From NCBI RefSeq assembly GCF_000820845.2, contig NZ_CBXV010000003.1, positions 124,001-188,000 on the forward strand: DNA of 64,000 nt, in the 5' to 3' direction. Below the pieces are notes generated by a model that ran no database searches, was not told the DNA's origin, and saw only the letters and a list, made by a program, of their open reading frames with translations. The position numbers were made by a program, and so were the translations under genes. Positions 36,520 through 46,934 of the stretch are shown here, piece by piece (position 1 is the first letter of the stretch; each line of letters opens with the position of its first letter). This DNA is from Pyrinomonas methylaliphatogenes. GTDB lineage: Bacteria > Acidobacteriota > Blastocatellia > Pyrinomonadales > Pyrinomonadaceae.

Positions 36520-39405
36520 CTAATCGCCTATCGTTTCTACCGAGTCCGTATACTCCGCCTCCACGTTGTCGAAGAAAAGACCTTGAAACTGTCCGGGACG
36601 GAGCGTGAGCGGTAACCACAGTTCCACACTATGTTCCCGGTCCGGCGCGATCTGCGATAGGTCGACGTACCAACCAACAAATGAAGGCCCATGAACCCGT
36701 ACCGAACTGTAGGCCCTCTTCAACTCAAGCGGTCTTCCGTCGAGCTTCAGACTCACCACCATCTCGTCTTTCGGCTCGGCCATCTGCACGAACAGGAGCA
36801 AGCGTTCGGGCACGAGCCATGTCGTCTCAAGATCCTCTCTCGTCCACCGAATCGGCCACCTCGCCCGGCGCCGCGCCAACTGCTCGAAGACGCGACCGGG
36901 GATCGTAAAGGATCCGACCATGTGCGCGCCACAAGCATCCATGCCGACCTCTTTTAACTCGATCTGCCGCGAAAACGCTGCGCCGCGAAAGCGCACCGGA
37001 ACGGCGACGAAACGCCCTCGTTGAGCGAATCTCATCTTCTCGCCGTTGACCATGACTTCGCGAACTGGCGAGCCCTCTTCCGGCAAGCGTACCAGAAGCT
37101 CGACGGAACTCCCCACCTCGCCGCGAACGCCCGTGATCACGAGCCTCCCTTGGGAGAAGCGCGCTTCGCCCGGCGCACCGAAAAGCAAAGTTTCTCGGCT
37201 TCGCTCATCCGCCGGCGCGATCTCAAGGACGCGCGCGCTTGTTCCGGCTAGCTCCAGTTCGACCGCGTCGCCATAGTCCCACACGCCACTTCCCGGCTTA
37301 CCCACCAACATGCCCGCAAGCGGTTCGAGTTCGCGGAGCAAGTACCGTCCGCGCTCGCTCAAGCCTAGCGACTCATCGAGCCGAAGAGTGATGGACGTCC
37401 GTTTGTAGTTGGGATTGAAAAGGAAGATGAAGCCGTGATCTTTGTCGATGGCCGCCGTCCCATCCACTCGACCGATCATCGGTGGGCCTGTGATGCTTCG
37501 CGTATGGCGCAACGTTTCCTTATTTTCTTCCGTCCAATCCAACCACCGGCGGAACCATCTCTTATCTTCTTCGGAAAAATGCTCATACTCCTCCGCGTCG
37601 CGCCCCGGAATCATGTTGACGACGTTATTCCAGCCAGCCGTCCCGATCGAGGAGAGCAGTGAATACTTCCACCCGAGGTAGTCCCAATCGCGCCGCCTAT
37701 ATGCGTCGGGGACGAACTCTGCGACCTCGATCGTTCGTCCATCCGCAAGCGTGCGCTTCACGTTACGACTGCGCTCCGTCTGGTGCGTGATGTAACCGGG
37801 CAACACCTCCGTCGGAGCGAACATGAAGTTCCGGTACCAGTAGGCGACGTACCGCTGCCGATTGGCCGAAACGCGATCGAAATGTAGATCGGGGAAAGGC
37901 GTGAAACTTTCCGGTTGCTCATCATTGCCGGTCGGGTGCGGATATGTCCCCGCCAACCAAGACCACGGACCGTAGAGATGGTAGGACTGCCGACCATCGA
38001 TGACGATCCCGGGCAGCGCCCGCCGCAAACGCTCCATCACGCGCCGCCAACCCCACCACTGCGCATAGGAACTGCTGCCCGGATAGGTCATGAAGGTGTA
38101 GTCGAAAGAATAACCGCCGATGCCAGTGCGTTTAGCAAACGTCACCAGCATATCGACCAGGTGATCTTGAAACTCGCGCGAAGCGAGGGTGGCCGCCTTC
38201 GCTTCCGCATTCCGCCCGCCGGCGGGGACGATCCATTCGGGATTACCGACAAACGGCAACGACGGATAGACGTAAGCGAGCAACCGGATCCCTTTCGAAC
38301 GCGCGTAAGCGATCATCTCCTGCACTTCGGGCGGGATCGGACCAGAGCGCACATCCCACTCGCCGCGCCGTATCTTCTGCCCGAGACCGAGCCAGAGCAC
38401 GTATTCCCACTTCCAATCGTCTACGCTATCCTCGCGCCTCGCAAGGTTTGAATCAGATGGCGCAAACAGTAGGTGAGTGATGCCGAGATCAGCCGCTGTG
38501 TCGATCACGCGCTTGTACTCCTCTCTACCTTGCGGCGTGGCGATGTCGATCTGGTAATCGTTGAGCGTCCAGCCGACCAACACCCGTGATGGACGCTTCG
38601 GTGGATCGATCAAAAAAGCGCGGACGCATGCTGTGAACGCTTCGACCTCAGCTACATCGTACCCGTCAACGCCAGACCCCGGCGGAGGAAGTCTCCACTC
38701 TGGTACCATCGCTCTCGGCAGATGCCGACCGCTCAGCGAGTAAATGCCGAAACAGCCGCGATCGGAGACGAATTCCCCGTAACTTCTCTGCCAATCCATC
38801 TCAGGTTCGTAAGAAAGGTTAACTGTGCGTCCTTGGCGATGGACCGTCAGATACGGGTTCTGCACGACCAAGAGAGCTCCGCGCCCCCCAGGGAAGCGAA
38901 GGAACGCGCCGTACTCGCGCGTCGGCAAACGGGGAGTTCCGCCCAAATGCGGCGTGTAGGTCCCGGGAACGAGCAACTCCGAAATCTCATCTTGGAAAGC
39001 AAGCCGAAAGAGTTCAATGCGGCTCACATGAAATCGGTTTGAAGGGACTCTCTTGAGAACGATCCTTTTGCTGACGAAATGCCAGCCAGGCTCCACCTCA
39101 TAGATGACATCGAGACCGAACGCGGAACCGGCGTAGTGGTAAACGGCCCTATTGGAAGTAGCTTCGATCCTTCGCAGCTCGAGTTCCGTGCTGCGGAAAA
39201 TTTCACCGTTGACGGAGATCAAACTCCCATCTTCGAGCAAGCGCAACGTAACGCCTGACTTTAGATCCGTAATGGCGCTCATGCCGCGCTCATTAAGTCC
39301 CACACCGATCAAGCCGTTGGAGATCGCAACTCGCCTCTCCACGGCAAAGGCGATAGCGTGGCTTAAATGAAAAACCAGGATGACCAATAAAAATCTAACG
39401 AGCAT
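36520..39405 (-). CDS. Large exported putative glycoside hydrolase, not assigned
   Basis: 961 aa from MLVRFLLVILVFHLSH, a signal peptide; GGGGAGG six bases before this ATG fixes the start. An N-terminal beta-sandwich (about 25-270) leads to a TIM-barrel-like region (GWTLNDYQIDIATPQGR, LGITHLLFAPSDSN). Two candidate catalytic aspartates, GGYSFDYTFMTYPG and GIVIDGRQSYH, resemble the clan GH-D layout of alpha-galactosidases. Two or more C-terminal beta domains follow. I cannot name the family. It is next to GH172 and the regulator, so a galactan or arabinogalactan target is plausible. Confidence 0.7.
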   Translation of the reverse strand: MLVRFLLVILVFHLSHAIAFAVERRVAISNGLIGVGLNERGMSAITDLKSGVTLRLLEDGSLISVNGEIFRSTELELRRIEATSNRAVYHYAGSAFGLDVIYEVEPGWHFVSKRIVLKRVPSNRFHVSRIELFRLAFQDEISELLVPGTYTPHLGGTPRLPTREYGAFLRFPGGRGALLVVQNPYLTVHRQGRTVNLSYEPEMDWQRSYGEFVSDRGCFGIYSLSGRHLPRAMVPEWRLPPPGSGVDGYDVAEVEAFTACVRAFLIDPPKRPSRVLVGWTLNDYQIDIATPQGREEYKRVIDTAADLGITHLLFAPSDSNLARREDSVDDWKWEYVLWLGLGQKIRRGEWDVRSGPIPPEVQEMIAYARSKGIRLLAYVYPSLPFVGNPEWIVPAGGRNAEAKAATLASREFQDHLVDMLVTFAKRTGIGGYSFDYTFMTYPGSSSYAQWWGWRRVMERLRRALPGIVIDGRQSYHLYGPWSWLAGTYPHPTGNDEQPESFTPFPDLHFDRVSANRQRYVAYWYRNFMFAPTEVLPGYITHQTERSRNVKRTLADGRTIEVAEFVPDAYRRRDWDYLGWKYSLLSSIGTAGWNNVVNMIPGRDAEEYEHFSEEDKRWFRRWLDWTEENKETLRHTRSITGPPMIGRVDGTAAIDKDHGFIFLFNPNYKRTSITLRLDESLGLSERGRYLLRELEPLAGMLVGKPGSGVWDYGDAVELELAGTSARVLEIAPADERSRETLLFGAPGEARFSQGRLVITGVRGEVGSSVELLVRLPEEGSPVREVMVNGEKMRFAQRGRFVAVPVRFRGAAFSRQIELKEVGMDACGAHMVGSFTIPGRVFEQLARRRARWPIRWTREDLETTWLVPERLLLFVQMAEPKDEMVVSLKLDGRPLELKRAYSSVRVHGPSFVGWYVDLSQIAPDREHSVELWLPLTLRPGQFQGLFFDNVEAEYTDSVETIGD

Positions 39406-39494
39406 GATATCCTCCCCGTTACCAAGCCAATTGCGGAAAAGCAGTGATCCGCAGTTTGGCTGAAGAGCCAAAGTTGTACAATAAGGCGAAGTTA

Positions 39495-39523
39495 TTGACG
39501 CGACAATAGCACTGTGATATCTT
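39495..39523 (+). promoter_or_regulatory. Possible promoter of TonB receptor 2
   Basis: TTGACG (39495-39500), 17 bases, then TATCTT (39518-39523), pointing toward the receptor gene at 39767. The -35 has five of six matches and the -10 four of six. The leader would be about 240 bases. Confidence 0.35.
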
Positions 39524-39660
39524 GCGCCTCCGATTGAGGAGCTGGCCTCGAAACATTTTGGATCGACATGCTCGTCCTGCCGAATGGCAGGCGAAATGTT
39601 CTCAGTCTGGATTCTAAATCCAGGCTAGTTCACGGCGCATGAGATCTCCCGCGAAGCGCT

Positions 39661-39676
39661 TTGTCGGTTACGACAA
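39661..39676. promoter_or_regulatory. Inverted repeat TTGTCG-GTTA-CGACAA in the receptor 2 leader
   Basis: Perfect 6-bp arms with a four-base centre, about 90 bp before the receptor 2 start. GTTACGACAA resembles the GTTACCGCAA boxes before receptor 1 (eight of ten). A shared LacI-type regulator is possible. A small RNA stem is the alternative. The remaining 39406-39766 gap shows only the promoter above. Confidence 0.35.
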
Positions 39677-39766
39677 CAAGGGACATCGATCTTCTTTTCA
39701 GCACGCTTAACCTCTTGACTTAAGAGACGATCCACTAAACCGCCCTTCGGAAGAGGAGGCCACACC

Positions 39767-42700
39767 ATGATGAACCTTTCGGGCACGCTTAAATTTCAAC
39801 TAGCAGAGCATCGCTATCTGCTCGGCGTTTTGTTGCTCACCGCGATCGCTTTCATAGTTCAGGCATCGAGCACACCGGCGATGGCGCAGGCGACAGCAAG
39901 CAGCTCGCTCGCCGGAACCGTCAAAGATATCAAAGAGGCCGTCATCCCGGGAGCAACCGTCACCGCTACCAACGTCGCGACCGGACTGACCCGTACCACC
40001 ACGACGAACGAAGAGGGAGCATATCGGATCGAACTTCTGCCCGCAGGAATCTACACGGTCAAAGTGACGGCCCCAGGCTTCGCGGAAGCGGTAGCGGAAA
40101 GGGTCGAATTGCTCGTCGGCAAGACTAACACCCTTGATTGGACCTTATCGCCCAGCGCCCGCTCAGAGACGGTCACCGTCACGAGCGATGTCCCGCTGTT
40201 GGATCAGCAAAAGACTGACGTCAGTCTCAATATCACGCCTAATGACGTACAAGATCTTCCGCTCAACGGCCGCGATCTTGGCAATCTCGCCTATCTCGCC
40301 CCCGGAGCCAAACCCGTTGACGCTTATGACCCGACCAAAAGGCGCATCGCCGTCTTCGGCATCAACGGTTCTTCGGGACGCAACGTCAACGTCACCGTCA
40401 ACGGGATCGATAACAAAGACAACACCGTCGGTGGACCGGTCATGCAATTCCCTCTGGAAGCCATTCAGGAGTTCGTCATCAGCACGCAGCGTTTTTCTGC
40501 GGCTAATGGGCGGAGCGAAGGCGCCGCGGTTAATGTCGTGACGAAATCGGGAGGGAAAGAGTATCACGGCTCAGCCTTCTTTTTCGTGCGCGACCGCAAG
40601 TTGAACGCGGCTGAAGTGACCCCTCCGGCAGTTAGCACCAAGCAGAAACCGCCGTTCAACCGCAAGCAGTGGGGCGGATCCATCGGTGGACCGCTTTATC
40701 TGCCGCGTTTCGGTGAAGGTGGCCCGACACACTGGACGCTCGGACGCAAGACCTTCTTCTTCTTCGCCATCGAAAGACAGTCCGAGGAAACCTCAATCCC
40801 TGTCGCCAGCGACGCTTTAGCCGAGCTGAATCTGGTCACATCCCTCGGCGCCAAACCGGCCCCCGTCATCCCGACTCCCTATCACGACTGGCGCGTCAAC
40901 GCGCGCATCGATCACACGTTCAACGCCAAGCACAGCATGTTCGTCAGCTTCAGCGAACAATCCAACCTCGGGCTGAACGATCAGTCGGGACAGAGGAACG
41001 ATCTCACTCAAGGCAACTTTACGAAGAACAAGCTGTTGCTCGGCAGCTTTACGCTCAACTCGACCTTCACCAGTCAGGTAGTCAATGCTCTGACGATCGG
41101 CTATCAATACTGGAATAACCTGATCGACTCGGAACAGAAGGTACCCACTTTCGTCTTCCCCACCGGCATATCTTTCGGCACGAACACCAACGTTCCGCAG
41201 CAGTCTTATCAAGCGAAGTATCAGTTCAAAGACGATCTTTCAATCGTCCACGGCAACCACACCTTCCGCGTTGGATTCGACTACGTGTGGGAACCGAAAT
41301 TAGGAGGATTTTTTGAGTTCAATCCGACGCTCGAGCTGGATTTTCTCGACCTACCGAGCGTGATCCTCTCCAACAAGACGAAATATCCACAAGGCTTTGC
41401 GACGCCCGGCGCCGTCATCGGCATGTCCGCCACGGCCGGCAACCCGTATTTCGACTTGCCAGGCGGGGCGAAGATGTTCGGCGTCTATTTCCAAGATGAC
41501 TGGCGTGTGACGCGCCGGTTGACGCTCAACCTCGGCCTTCGCTGGGACAAAGATTTCAATCTGATCGGAACGAAAGCGCAAGCGAAAAGCCGCACGTACC
41601 TCTTCCTTAAAGCGATCAACCACCCGGCCGCTAGAGCTCTGCCGCACGATGACAATCACGGTTTTAGCCCGCGCGTTGGCTTCGCTTGGGATCTTTTCGG
41701 GACCGGACGACACATCGTCCGCGGCGGTTACGGTATCTACTTCGGCCAAACCTTCCTTAACATCCCGCTCTTCATGATCCAACAATCGAACCCGACTATC
41801 TTCGCTACCGTTTTCGCTATCAGCAGCGCGGGCCCAGGTGACCCGACCGCCGACATCGTTCCCGGAACTGGGATCAGGCTTTCGGCTTGGCGTTTCGGCA
41901 TCGATCCGCTCCCCATCATTCCACCGCCGCCAACCAACCTTACGCCTGGCAGCACCGGGCGCATCATGGACCCGGATTATCGCAACCCATACACGCAGCA
42001 GTGGAACATAGGTTACGCTTGGCAACCCAACTCCTACTCAGTGATCGAAGTCGATTACACGCATGTGCTCGGCTTGCATGAGTCGAAGACGCTCAACATC
42101 AACCCGCAACTACGCTTCATCAATGAATCGGCGGCGCGACCGCTCGATGCCGCTTTCACCGCAGCCGGATTGCCTCTATTGGGTCGCATCGATCTAGAAG
42201 CTTCTGTCGGACGCTCCCGCTACGACGGATTGAACGTCGCCTACCGACGTCGCCTTCACCGGAACTTCACTTTGAACGCCAGCTACACGCTCTCCAAAGC
42301 GACCGCATATAACGGCAACGCGGCGGCGTTTCGCAATCGCCCCTTTAATCCCTTCAACTACTTCGCCCCTTATGAATACGGCCCGACGCCGAACGATTCG
42401 CGCCATCGCTTCGCTGCAAGCGGAGTCATCAATCTGCCAGCCGGTTTCCAACTGGCCCCGATCATACAACTCGAATCGGCACGCCCCTACACAGCGGGAT
42501 ACGGCGCGCTCGATGTGCTCGGTGTCGGCAGCGGGCGAGGCACGTCGCACGTCATCGTCTTCAACGATCGCCCGACCGATCTGTTCGCAACTTTCAACGC
42601 TTTCGGCACAGCAACTAAAAGCTATCGCGATTGTCTGCGAGCCGGACAGTGCTCGATCTTGCCGTTCGACAATCTGCGCGGGCAACCCTTCTTCCAACTC

Positions 42701-42922
42701 GACCTGCGCGTAGCTAAGAACTTCAAATTCAAGGAAAGGTCCACTCTAACCTTGATCTTTCAGGCTTTTGACCTGACCAATCGGGCAAATTTCGGCAACA
42801 ACTATGGGGGAGACATACGCAATCTGAGCACCTTCATGAAACCAGTTGGGTTCATCACTCCAACCGGAGTGATCATCCCACACAGCTTCTCCGGTGAAGT
42901 CGGAGTGAAGGTCTCATTCTGA
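39767..42922 (+). CDS. TonB-dependent receptor with CarboxypepD_reg domain (receptor 2)
   Basis: 1051-aa outer-membrane receptor. A signal region near residues 18-42 ends at TPAMAQA. The regulatory-like domain (SSLAGTVKDIKEAVIPGATV) runs to about 130. The plug has DLPLNGRDLGNL and GAAVNVVTKSGGKEYHG, and the barrel ends in Phe (GEVGVKVSF). GAGGAGG lies seven bases before the ATG. It is divergent from the glycosidase gene at 36.5-39.4 kb. Import substrate unknown; proximity to the sugar locus suggests glycans. Receptor 3 follows in the same direction after about 125 bp. Confidence 0.93.
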   Translation: MMNLSGTLKFQLAEHRYLLGVLLLTAIAFIVQASSTPAMAQATASSSLAGTVKDIKEAVIPGATVTATNVATGLTRTTTTNEEGAYRIELLPAGIYTVKVTAPGFAEAVAERVELLVGKTNTLDWTLSPSARSETVTVTSDVPLLDQQKTDVSLNITPNDVQDLPLNGRDLGNLAYLAPGAKPVDAYDPTKRRIAVFGINGSSGRNVNVTVNGIDNKDNTVGGPVMQFPLEAIQEFVISTQRFSAANGRSEGAAVNVVTKSGGKEYHGSAFFFVRDRKLNAAEVTPPAVSTKQKPPFNRKQWGGSIGGPLYLPRFGEGGPTHWTLGRKTFFFFAIERQSEETSIPVASDALAELNLVTSLGAKPAPVIPTPYHDWRVNARIDHTFNAKHSMFVSFSEQSNLGLNDQSGQRNDLTQGNFTKNKLLLGSFTLNSTFTSQVVNALTIGYQYWNNLIDSEQKVPTFVFPTGISFGTNTNVPQQSYQAKYQFKDDLSIVHGNHTFRVGFDYVWEPKLGGFFEFNPTLELDFLDLPSVILSNKTKYPQGFATPGAVIGMSATAGNPYFDLPGGAKMFGVYFQDDWRVTRRLTLNLGLRWDKDFNLIGTKAQAKSRTYLFLKAINHPAARALPHDDNHGFSPRVGFAWDLFGTGRHIVRGGYGIYFGQTFLNIPLFMIQQSNPTIFATVFAISSAGPGDPTADIVPGTGIRLSAWRFGIDPLPIIPPPPTNLTPGSTGRIMDPDYRNPYTQQWNIGYAWQPNSYSVIEVDYTHVLGLHESKTLNINPQLRFINESAARPLDAAFTAAGLPLLGRIDLEASVGRSRYDGLNVAYRRRLHRNFTLNASYTLSKATAYNGNAAAFRNRPFNPFNYFAPYEYGPTPNDSRHRFAASGVINLPAGFQLAPIIQLESARPYTAGYGALDVLGVGSGRGTSHVIVFNDRPTDLFATFNAFGTATKSYRDCLRAGQCSILPFDNLRGQPFFQLDLRVAKNFKFKERSTLTLIFQAFDLTNRANFGNNYGGDIRNLSTFMKPVGFITPTGVIIPHSFSGEVGVKVSF

Positions 42923-43048
42923 ACCGCTGTAAACAGAGGCGACTCTCTCAAGTAGCCCTGAAGCTAGCTGCAGGGTGGCAAGCGATTGACAGTCTGAGCG
43001 AGATCAACTACAAACCATTTGCCTGCTAGCTTTCCGGGCACGAGCGTG

Positions 43049-45943
43049 ATGGGCACGCAACAGGCTTCGCCGATGAGAAACAAGGCGCAGGCGCGCCGGA
43101 CGAGCGCGATCACCTTGAAGCTGCTCGCGCTCATGGTCATCTGGCCTGCGCCCTTAACGATACGACAGATCTCGGCAACGCAAGCTTCGCTCATCGGCAG
43201 CGTTCGCGAGCCGACCGGCGCGCCCGTCGCTGACGCGCGCATCATCGCGCGTCACCTTTCGGCCGGGCAGGAACGGAGCGTGTCGAGCGACGCCGAGGGG
43301 AACTACAGATTCTCTTCGCTACCCGTCGGCGAATACGAAGTTCGCGCCGAAGCCAAAGGCTTCGCCACATATATCAATCGTTCGATCACTCTGCACGTCG
43401 GCAGCGCGACGCGCCTAGACATAGTTCTGCAACCTCTCGCGATCAGCGCCGAGGTCACCGTCACGGAACGAGCCTCACCGCTCGACCCGACACAAACAGC
43501 GACGACGACCACGATCGAACCCGAACAGATTGAAGAACTCCCAATTAACGATCGCAACTACTTGCAATTCGTCCTCCTCGCCCCCGGAGTCGTCGCAGCC
43601 AATCCAGCGGGAAGCGCGCTGCCCTATGACGGCTTCAGTTTCGGCGGCTTGAGACCTCATAGCAACGCCATCTCGATCGACGGACTAGATAACACGGATG
43701 AGACGACCGGCGAAGCGCGCGTGGCGCTATCGCCGGAGATCGTGCGCGAGTTCCAAGTAGTCAACAACGGCGTGTCGGCTGAATTCGGCGGCTTCGCCGG
43801 AGGAAGCATCAACGTTGTGACGAAGACGGGGACGAATCAATTCCACGGAGATCTGTTCACCTTCCTCCAACACGAACGTTTGAATGCGCGCGAACCATTT
43901 GCGGAAAACGGGGCGCGTCCGCGCTTTCGTCGCTTCCAACCCGGATTCTCCTTGGGCGGTCCGCTCAGGCGCGATCGCCTCTTCTTCTACATGGCCGCGG
44001 AGCAAGAACGCCTCGCGGGCGAAGATGTATCGGATGTCGCTCAAACGGTGCAAGCCAGGTTCAATGCTATACTGGCCGACGATAGACGTTTAGCGAAGAT
44101 ACTTCCATTCAGCGAACGCTTCCCGACAGGGCGGCGCGAGACAGAAGCCGCAGGCAAGCTGACGTGGCTCATCACCCCCATGCACACGCTTCATCTCCGT
44201 TATGCTTACACTCTGGACCGGTCGCGCGCCGCCACATTCAACGCGGATCTACCCACTGACCGGACGGCGCGCGGCGATCGTTCGACGCTGGACCATCAAG
44301 CGACGGCCAACTTGATCTCGACTCTTTCAGCGTCGCTGGTCAACGAACTGCGCTTGCAGTGGAGTCGGCGGCGCGCGTCAATCGCCGAAGACGCGCGCGA
44401 GGCAGGTTTCGAAATCGTCGGGATAGCGCGCGCGGGACGCCCCCTTGGGACGCTTGGCAGCCGACGTGAAGACCGGCAACAAATGATCGAGACCGTCACC
44501 CTAGGGCGCTCGCGCCATGAATGGAAGGCAGGAGCAAGCATCAATCACGTCTCTTTGCGAAGCGCGCTGGATGATGGCTTCGGCGGATACTTCATCTTCC
44601 GCACGTTGGACGATCTATTGGCCGGACGCCCCGCCGTGTGGCGCCAGGCGTTTGGCGACCCGCATACCGAACTGGCTGTGTTAAGCTTCGGCGCTTTCGC
44701 GCTGGACCAGTGGCGCCCATCTTCCCATCTCACTCTGAATCTGGGCGCGCGCTACGATATGGAACGCCTGCCGACTCCATTTCGCACCACACGCGGTGGC
44801 ATCAGTCCGCGCCTCGGTCTGGTCTGGAACATTTCGGACCGCACGCTCGTAAGGACCAGCTTCGGGATCTTTCGCGACCGGCTGCCGCTCGCTTTCGTCA
44901 ACCGCGCGCGGCAACTCGATGGCCGACACGCTTTCGTGCAGATCGCGGAAGATTCCGACGCCGCGCGCATCTACGGCGCGATAGGTTTATCGGCGGCTTC
45001 CGCTCCCTTCGCCGAAATCAGACCGTCCATCTACCGCCCCGATCCGCGATTTGTCATGCCGTATAGCCTGCAAACCGGTTTCGGCATCGAGCGCATGGTC
45101 GCTGCGGATACCACGTTGCGCGCCGATTACCTGTTCGTCCGCGGACTTCACCTGCCGCGGACGCGCAACGTCAACCTTTTGCCACCCGTGATCTTTACCG
45201 CGGACTTGACCGCGCCGCTCGGAGTGTTCGAACCCACTCCGCAGCAGGCGGGGCGCCCGGTCTTCAGTCGAGCGCGCCTTGATCCGCGCTATGATGCCAT
45301 CTATCAACTGGAAGACAGCGCCAGTTCCCGTTATCATGGATTGACGCTCGCGCTCAATCGCAGGTTCAGCGACGAATTCGCGTGTCTCGTCTCCTACACT
45401 CTGGCGCGCGCCACCGACGACGCTTCGGATTTCGATGAGCAACCGCCCAATCCTTTCGATTTGCGGAGCGACTGGTCCAGTTCACGTGAAGATCTGCGCC
45501 ACCGCCTCGCCGTGAGCGCGCTCTTCGATCTGCCGTTTGCCGAAGAGAAGGAAAGCGGTTGGCCGATGAAGATTTTCAAACACGTCGAAGTCGCCCCCAT
45601 CGCGACGTTCAGCAGCGGGCGACGCGCCAATCCGCTCACAGGAAGCGACGAAGAGCGAAGCCTCGCCTTCCCGCCTAGTTCGCGCCCGCTGGGGGCGCGG
45701 CGCAACTCGCTGCGCGCGCCCGCGAATTTCAACGTCGATCTGCGGGTTATCCGTTACTTCCCTTTCGGCCCGACGCGCCGCTTCGATCTCGTGGCCGAGT
45801 TCTTCAACCTCTTCAACCATCCGAACGCGCTCACGGTCAATCCCTTTTACGGCTCAAGCAAAAGTCCATTGCCGAGCTTCGCTTCACCAGTTCTATTCTC
45901 AACCTCACGCCAAATCAGATTATCTCTCGATTTGGAATTCTAA
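43049..45943 (+). CDS. TonB-dependent receptor with CarboxypepD_reg domain (receptor 3)
   Basis: About 964-aa outer-membrane receptor. After a basic N-terminus a hydrophobic signal (LKLLALMVIWPAPLTI) is followed by the regulatory-like domain (SLIGSVREPTGAPVADARI), a plug (EELPINDRNYLQFVLLAPG, GGSINVVTKTGTNQFHG) and a barrel ending in Phe (LSLDLEF). The start is uncertain: ATGs at 43049 and 43073 and a TTG at 43019 are in frame, and none has a strong ribosome site. It shares layout but little sequence with receptor 2. Likely cotranscribed with it. Confidence 0.9.
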   Translation: MGTQQASPMRNKAQARRTSAITLKLLALMVIWPAPLTIRQISATQASLIGSVREPTGAPVADARIIARHLSAGQERSVSSDAEGNYRFSSLPVGEYEVRAEAKGFATYINRSITLHVGSATRLDIVLQPLAISAEVTVTERASPLDPTQTATTTTIEPEQIEELPINDRNYLQFVLLAPGVVAANPAGSALPYDGFSFGGLRPHSNAISIDGLDNTDETTGEARVALSPEIVREFQVVNNGVSAEFGGFAGGSINVVTKTGTNQFHGDLFTFLQHERLNAREPFAENGARPRFRRFQPGFSLGGPLRRDRLFFYMAAEQERLAGEDVSDVAQTVQARFNAILADDRRLAKILPFSERFPTGRRETEAAGKLTWLITPMHTLHLRYAYTLDRSRAATFNADLPTDRTARGDRSTLDHQATANLISTLSASLVNELRLQWSRRRASIAEDAREAGFEIVGIARAGRPLGTLGSRREDRQQMIETVTLGRSRHEWKAGASINHVSLRSALDDGFGGYFIFRTLDDLLAGRPAVWRQAFGDPHTELAVLSFGAFALDQWRPSSHLTLNLGARYDMERLPTPFRTTRGGISPRLGLVWNISDRTLVRTSFGIFRDRLPLAFVNRARQLDGRHAFVQIAEDSDAARIYGAIGLSAASAPFAEIRPSIYRPDPRFVMPYSLQTGFGIERMVAADTTLRADYLFVRGLHLPRTRNVNLLPPVIFTADLTAPLGVFEPTPQQAGRPVFSRARLDPRYDAIYQLEDSASSRYHGLTLALNRRFSDEFACLVSYTLARATDDASDFDEQPPNPFDLRSDWSSSREDLRHRLAVSALFDLPFAEEKESGWPMKIFKHVEVAPIATFSSGRRANPLTGSDEERSLAFPPSSRPLGARRNSLRAPANFNVDLRVIRYFPFGPTRRFDLVAEFFNLFNHPNALTVNPFYGSSKSPLPSFASPVLFSTSRQIRLSLDLEF

Positions 45944-46229
45944 GCTGATAGCGGATGACAAATGTAAGGATCTGCAGTTGCCCAATCGATTTTTCGTTTT
46001 AGCCTGTTAGCTTGGCGGTTCTGAAAACCGTATCAGAACAAGCAAGTAAAGCCGCCTCCAGCACGGTCGCCCTCATCTGCAATACAAGCTCAATTCTCTT
46101 GCGACCTGCAATCAACTACAAGGTTGGCCCTCCTCGAGCGTATGCGCTCCGCTCTTTTGCGGTATCCTAGACACCGAACTATTATTTCGACCTAACGCTA
46201 GGGATCAGCCTCGATGAGGCAGCAGCTGG

Positions 46230-46934
46230 ATGACGATGAAAGTGAGGCGACTTCGATCTTGGGCGCTGGCCTTGAGCCCGACTTTAGCATATAACTTCGG
46301 GCTCACCTTAATTACGGCGTTATTGGCACGGACCTCGATTGCCGGGACCGATCCCCGCACTCTGACGTCCGTTCTGCTGGGATGTGTTCTAGCGGTAGAA
46401 CTCGGGATGCTCGGTGGCGTCTTGGCTTGGCTGCGGGCTCGAGGCGAAGGGCTTGGAAGTTTGGGCTGGGGCAAGCCGACCCGTCCACGAGCGTTGGTTG
46501 TTGGATTGGTGATAGCTCTGGTTTACTCGGGATTCACCTTAGCTTCTCCCGCCTTTGGATCTTCCGCTCTGGAGCTGAGCCTCTTTAAGGTTTGGGGTGC
46601 CCTAGTAGGGGTGATAGGAGGTGCGGTGGAAGAGATTGTCTTTCGCGGCTTTGTCACTGAACAGCTTCGGGAAGTCGGCCTCGGCCCCTTTGGGCAGGTG
46701 GCGGGCGCAGCGGTGCTTTTCGGCCTAATCCACGGCGGTCTGGGATTACTAATGGGCAAGTGGTTTCTGCTACCGGGCATCATCTTAACAACTCTGCTAG
46801 GACTGGCCCTAGGCTGGATCTACTTAGACGGCGACCGCAGCTTGACTGGGCCAGTCCTTAGCCATGCGCTCATTAACCTGCTTATTGAACCTTGGCTCTT
46901 GCTAGGATTCGTAAATCTCAGTCTACGCCGCTGA
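46230..46934 (+). CDS. CPBP-family intramembrane metalloprotease
   Basis: 234 aa, five to seven membrane segments. The CPBP/CaaX-protease motifs are present: EEIVFRG (Glu134, Glu135, Arg139), FGLIHGG (His168) and LSHALINLL near the end. Members are intramembrane proteases, some linked to bacteriocin immunity or prenyl-protein processing. The gene stands alone between receptor 3 and the ABC genes, so no partner can be named. Its base use is less C-rich than the sugar locus. A 28-bp copy of its 3' end lies 65 bp downstream. Confidence 0.85.
   Translation: MTMKVRRLRSWALALSPTLAYNFGLTLITALLARTSIAGTDPRTLTSVLLGCVLAVELGMLGGVLAWLRARGEGLGSLGWGKPTRPRALVVGLVIALVYSGFTLASPAFGSSALELSLFKVWGALVGVIGGAVEEIVFRGFVTEQLREVGLGPFGQVAGAAVLFGLIHGGLGLLMGKWFLLPGIILTTLLGLALGWIYLDGDRSLTGPVLSHALINLLIEPWLLLGFVNLSLRR

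Noticed and set aside
45944-46229. tRNA or small RNA gene in the gap before the CPBP protease
   Set aside because: I looked for a cloverleaf or paired arms and found none; the gap shows nothing I can name.
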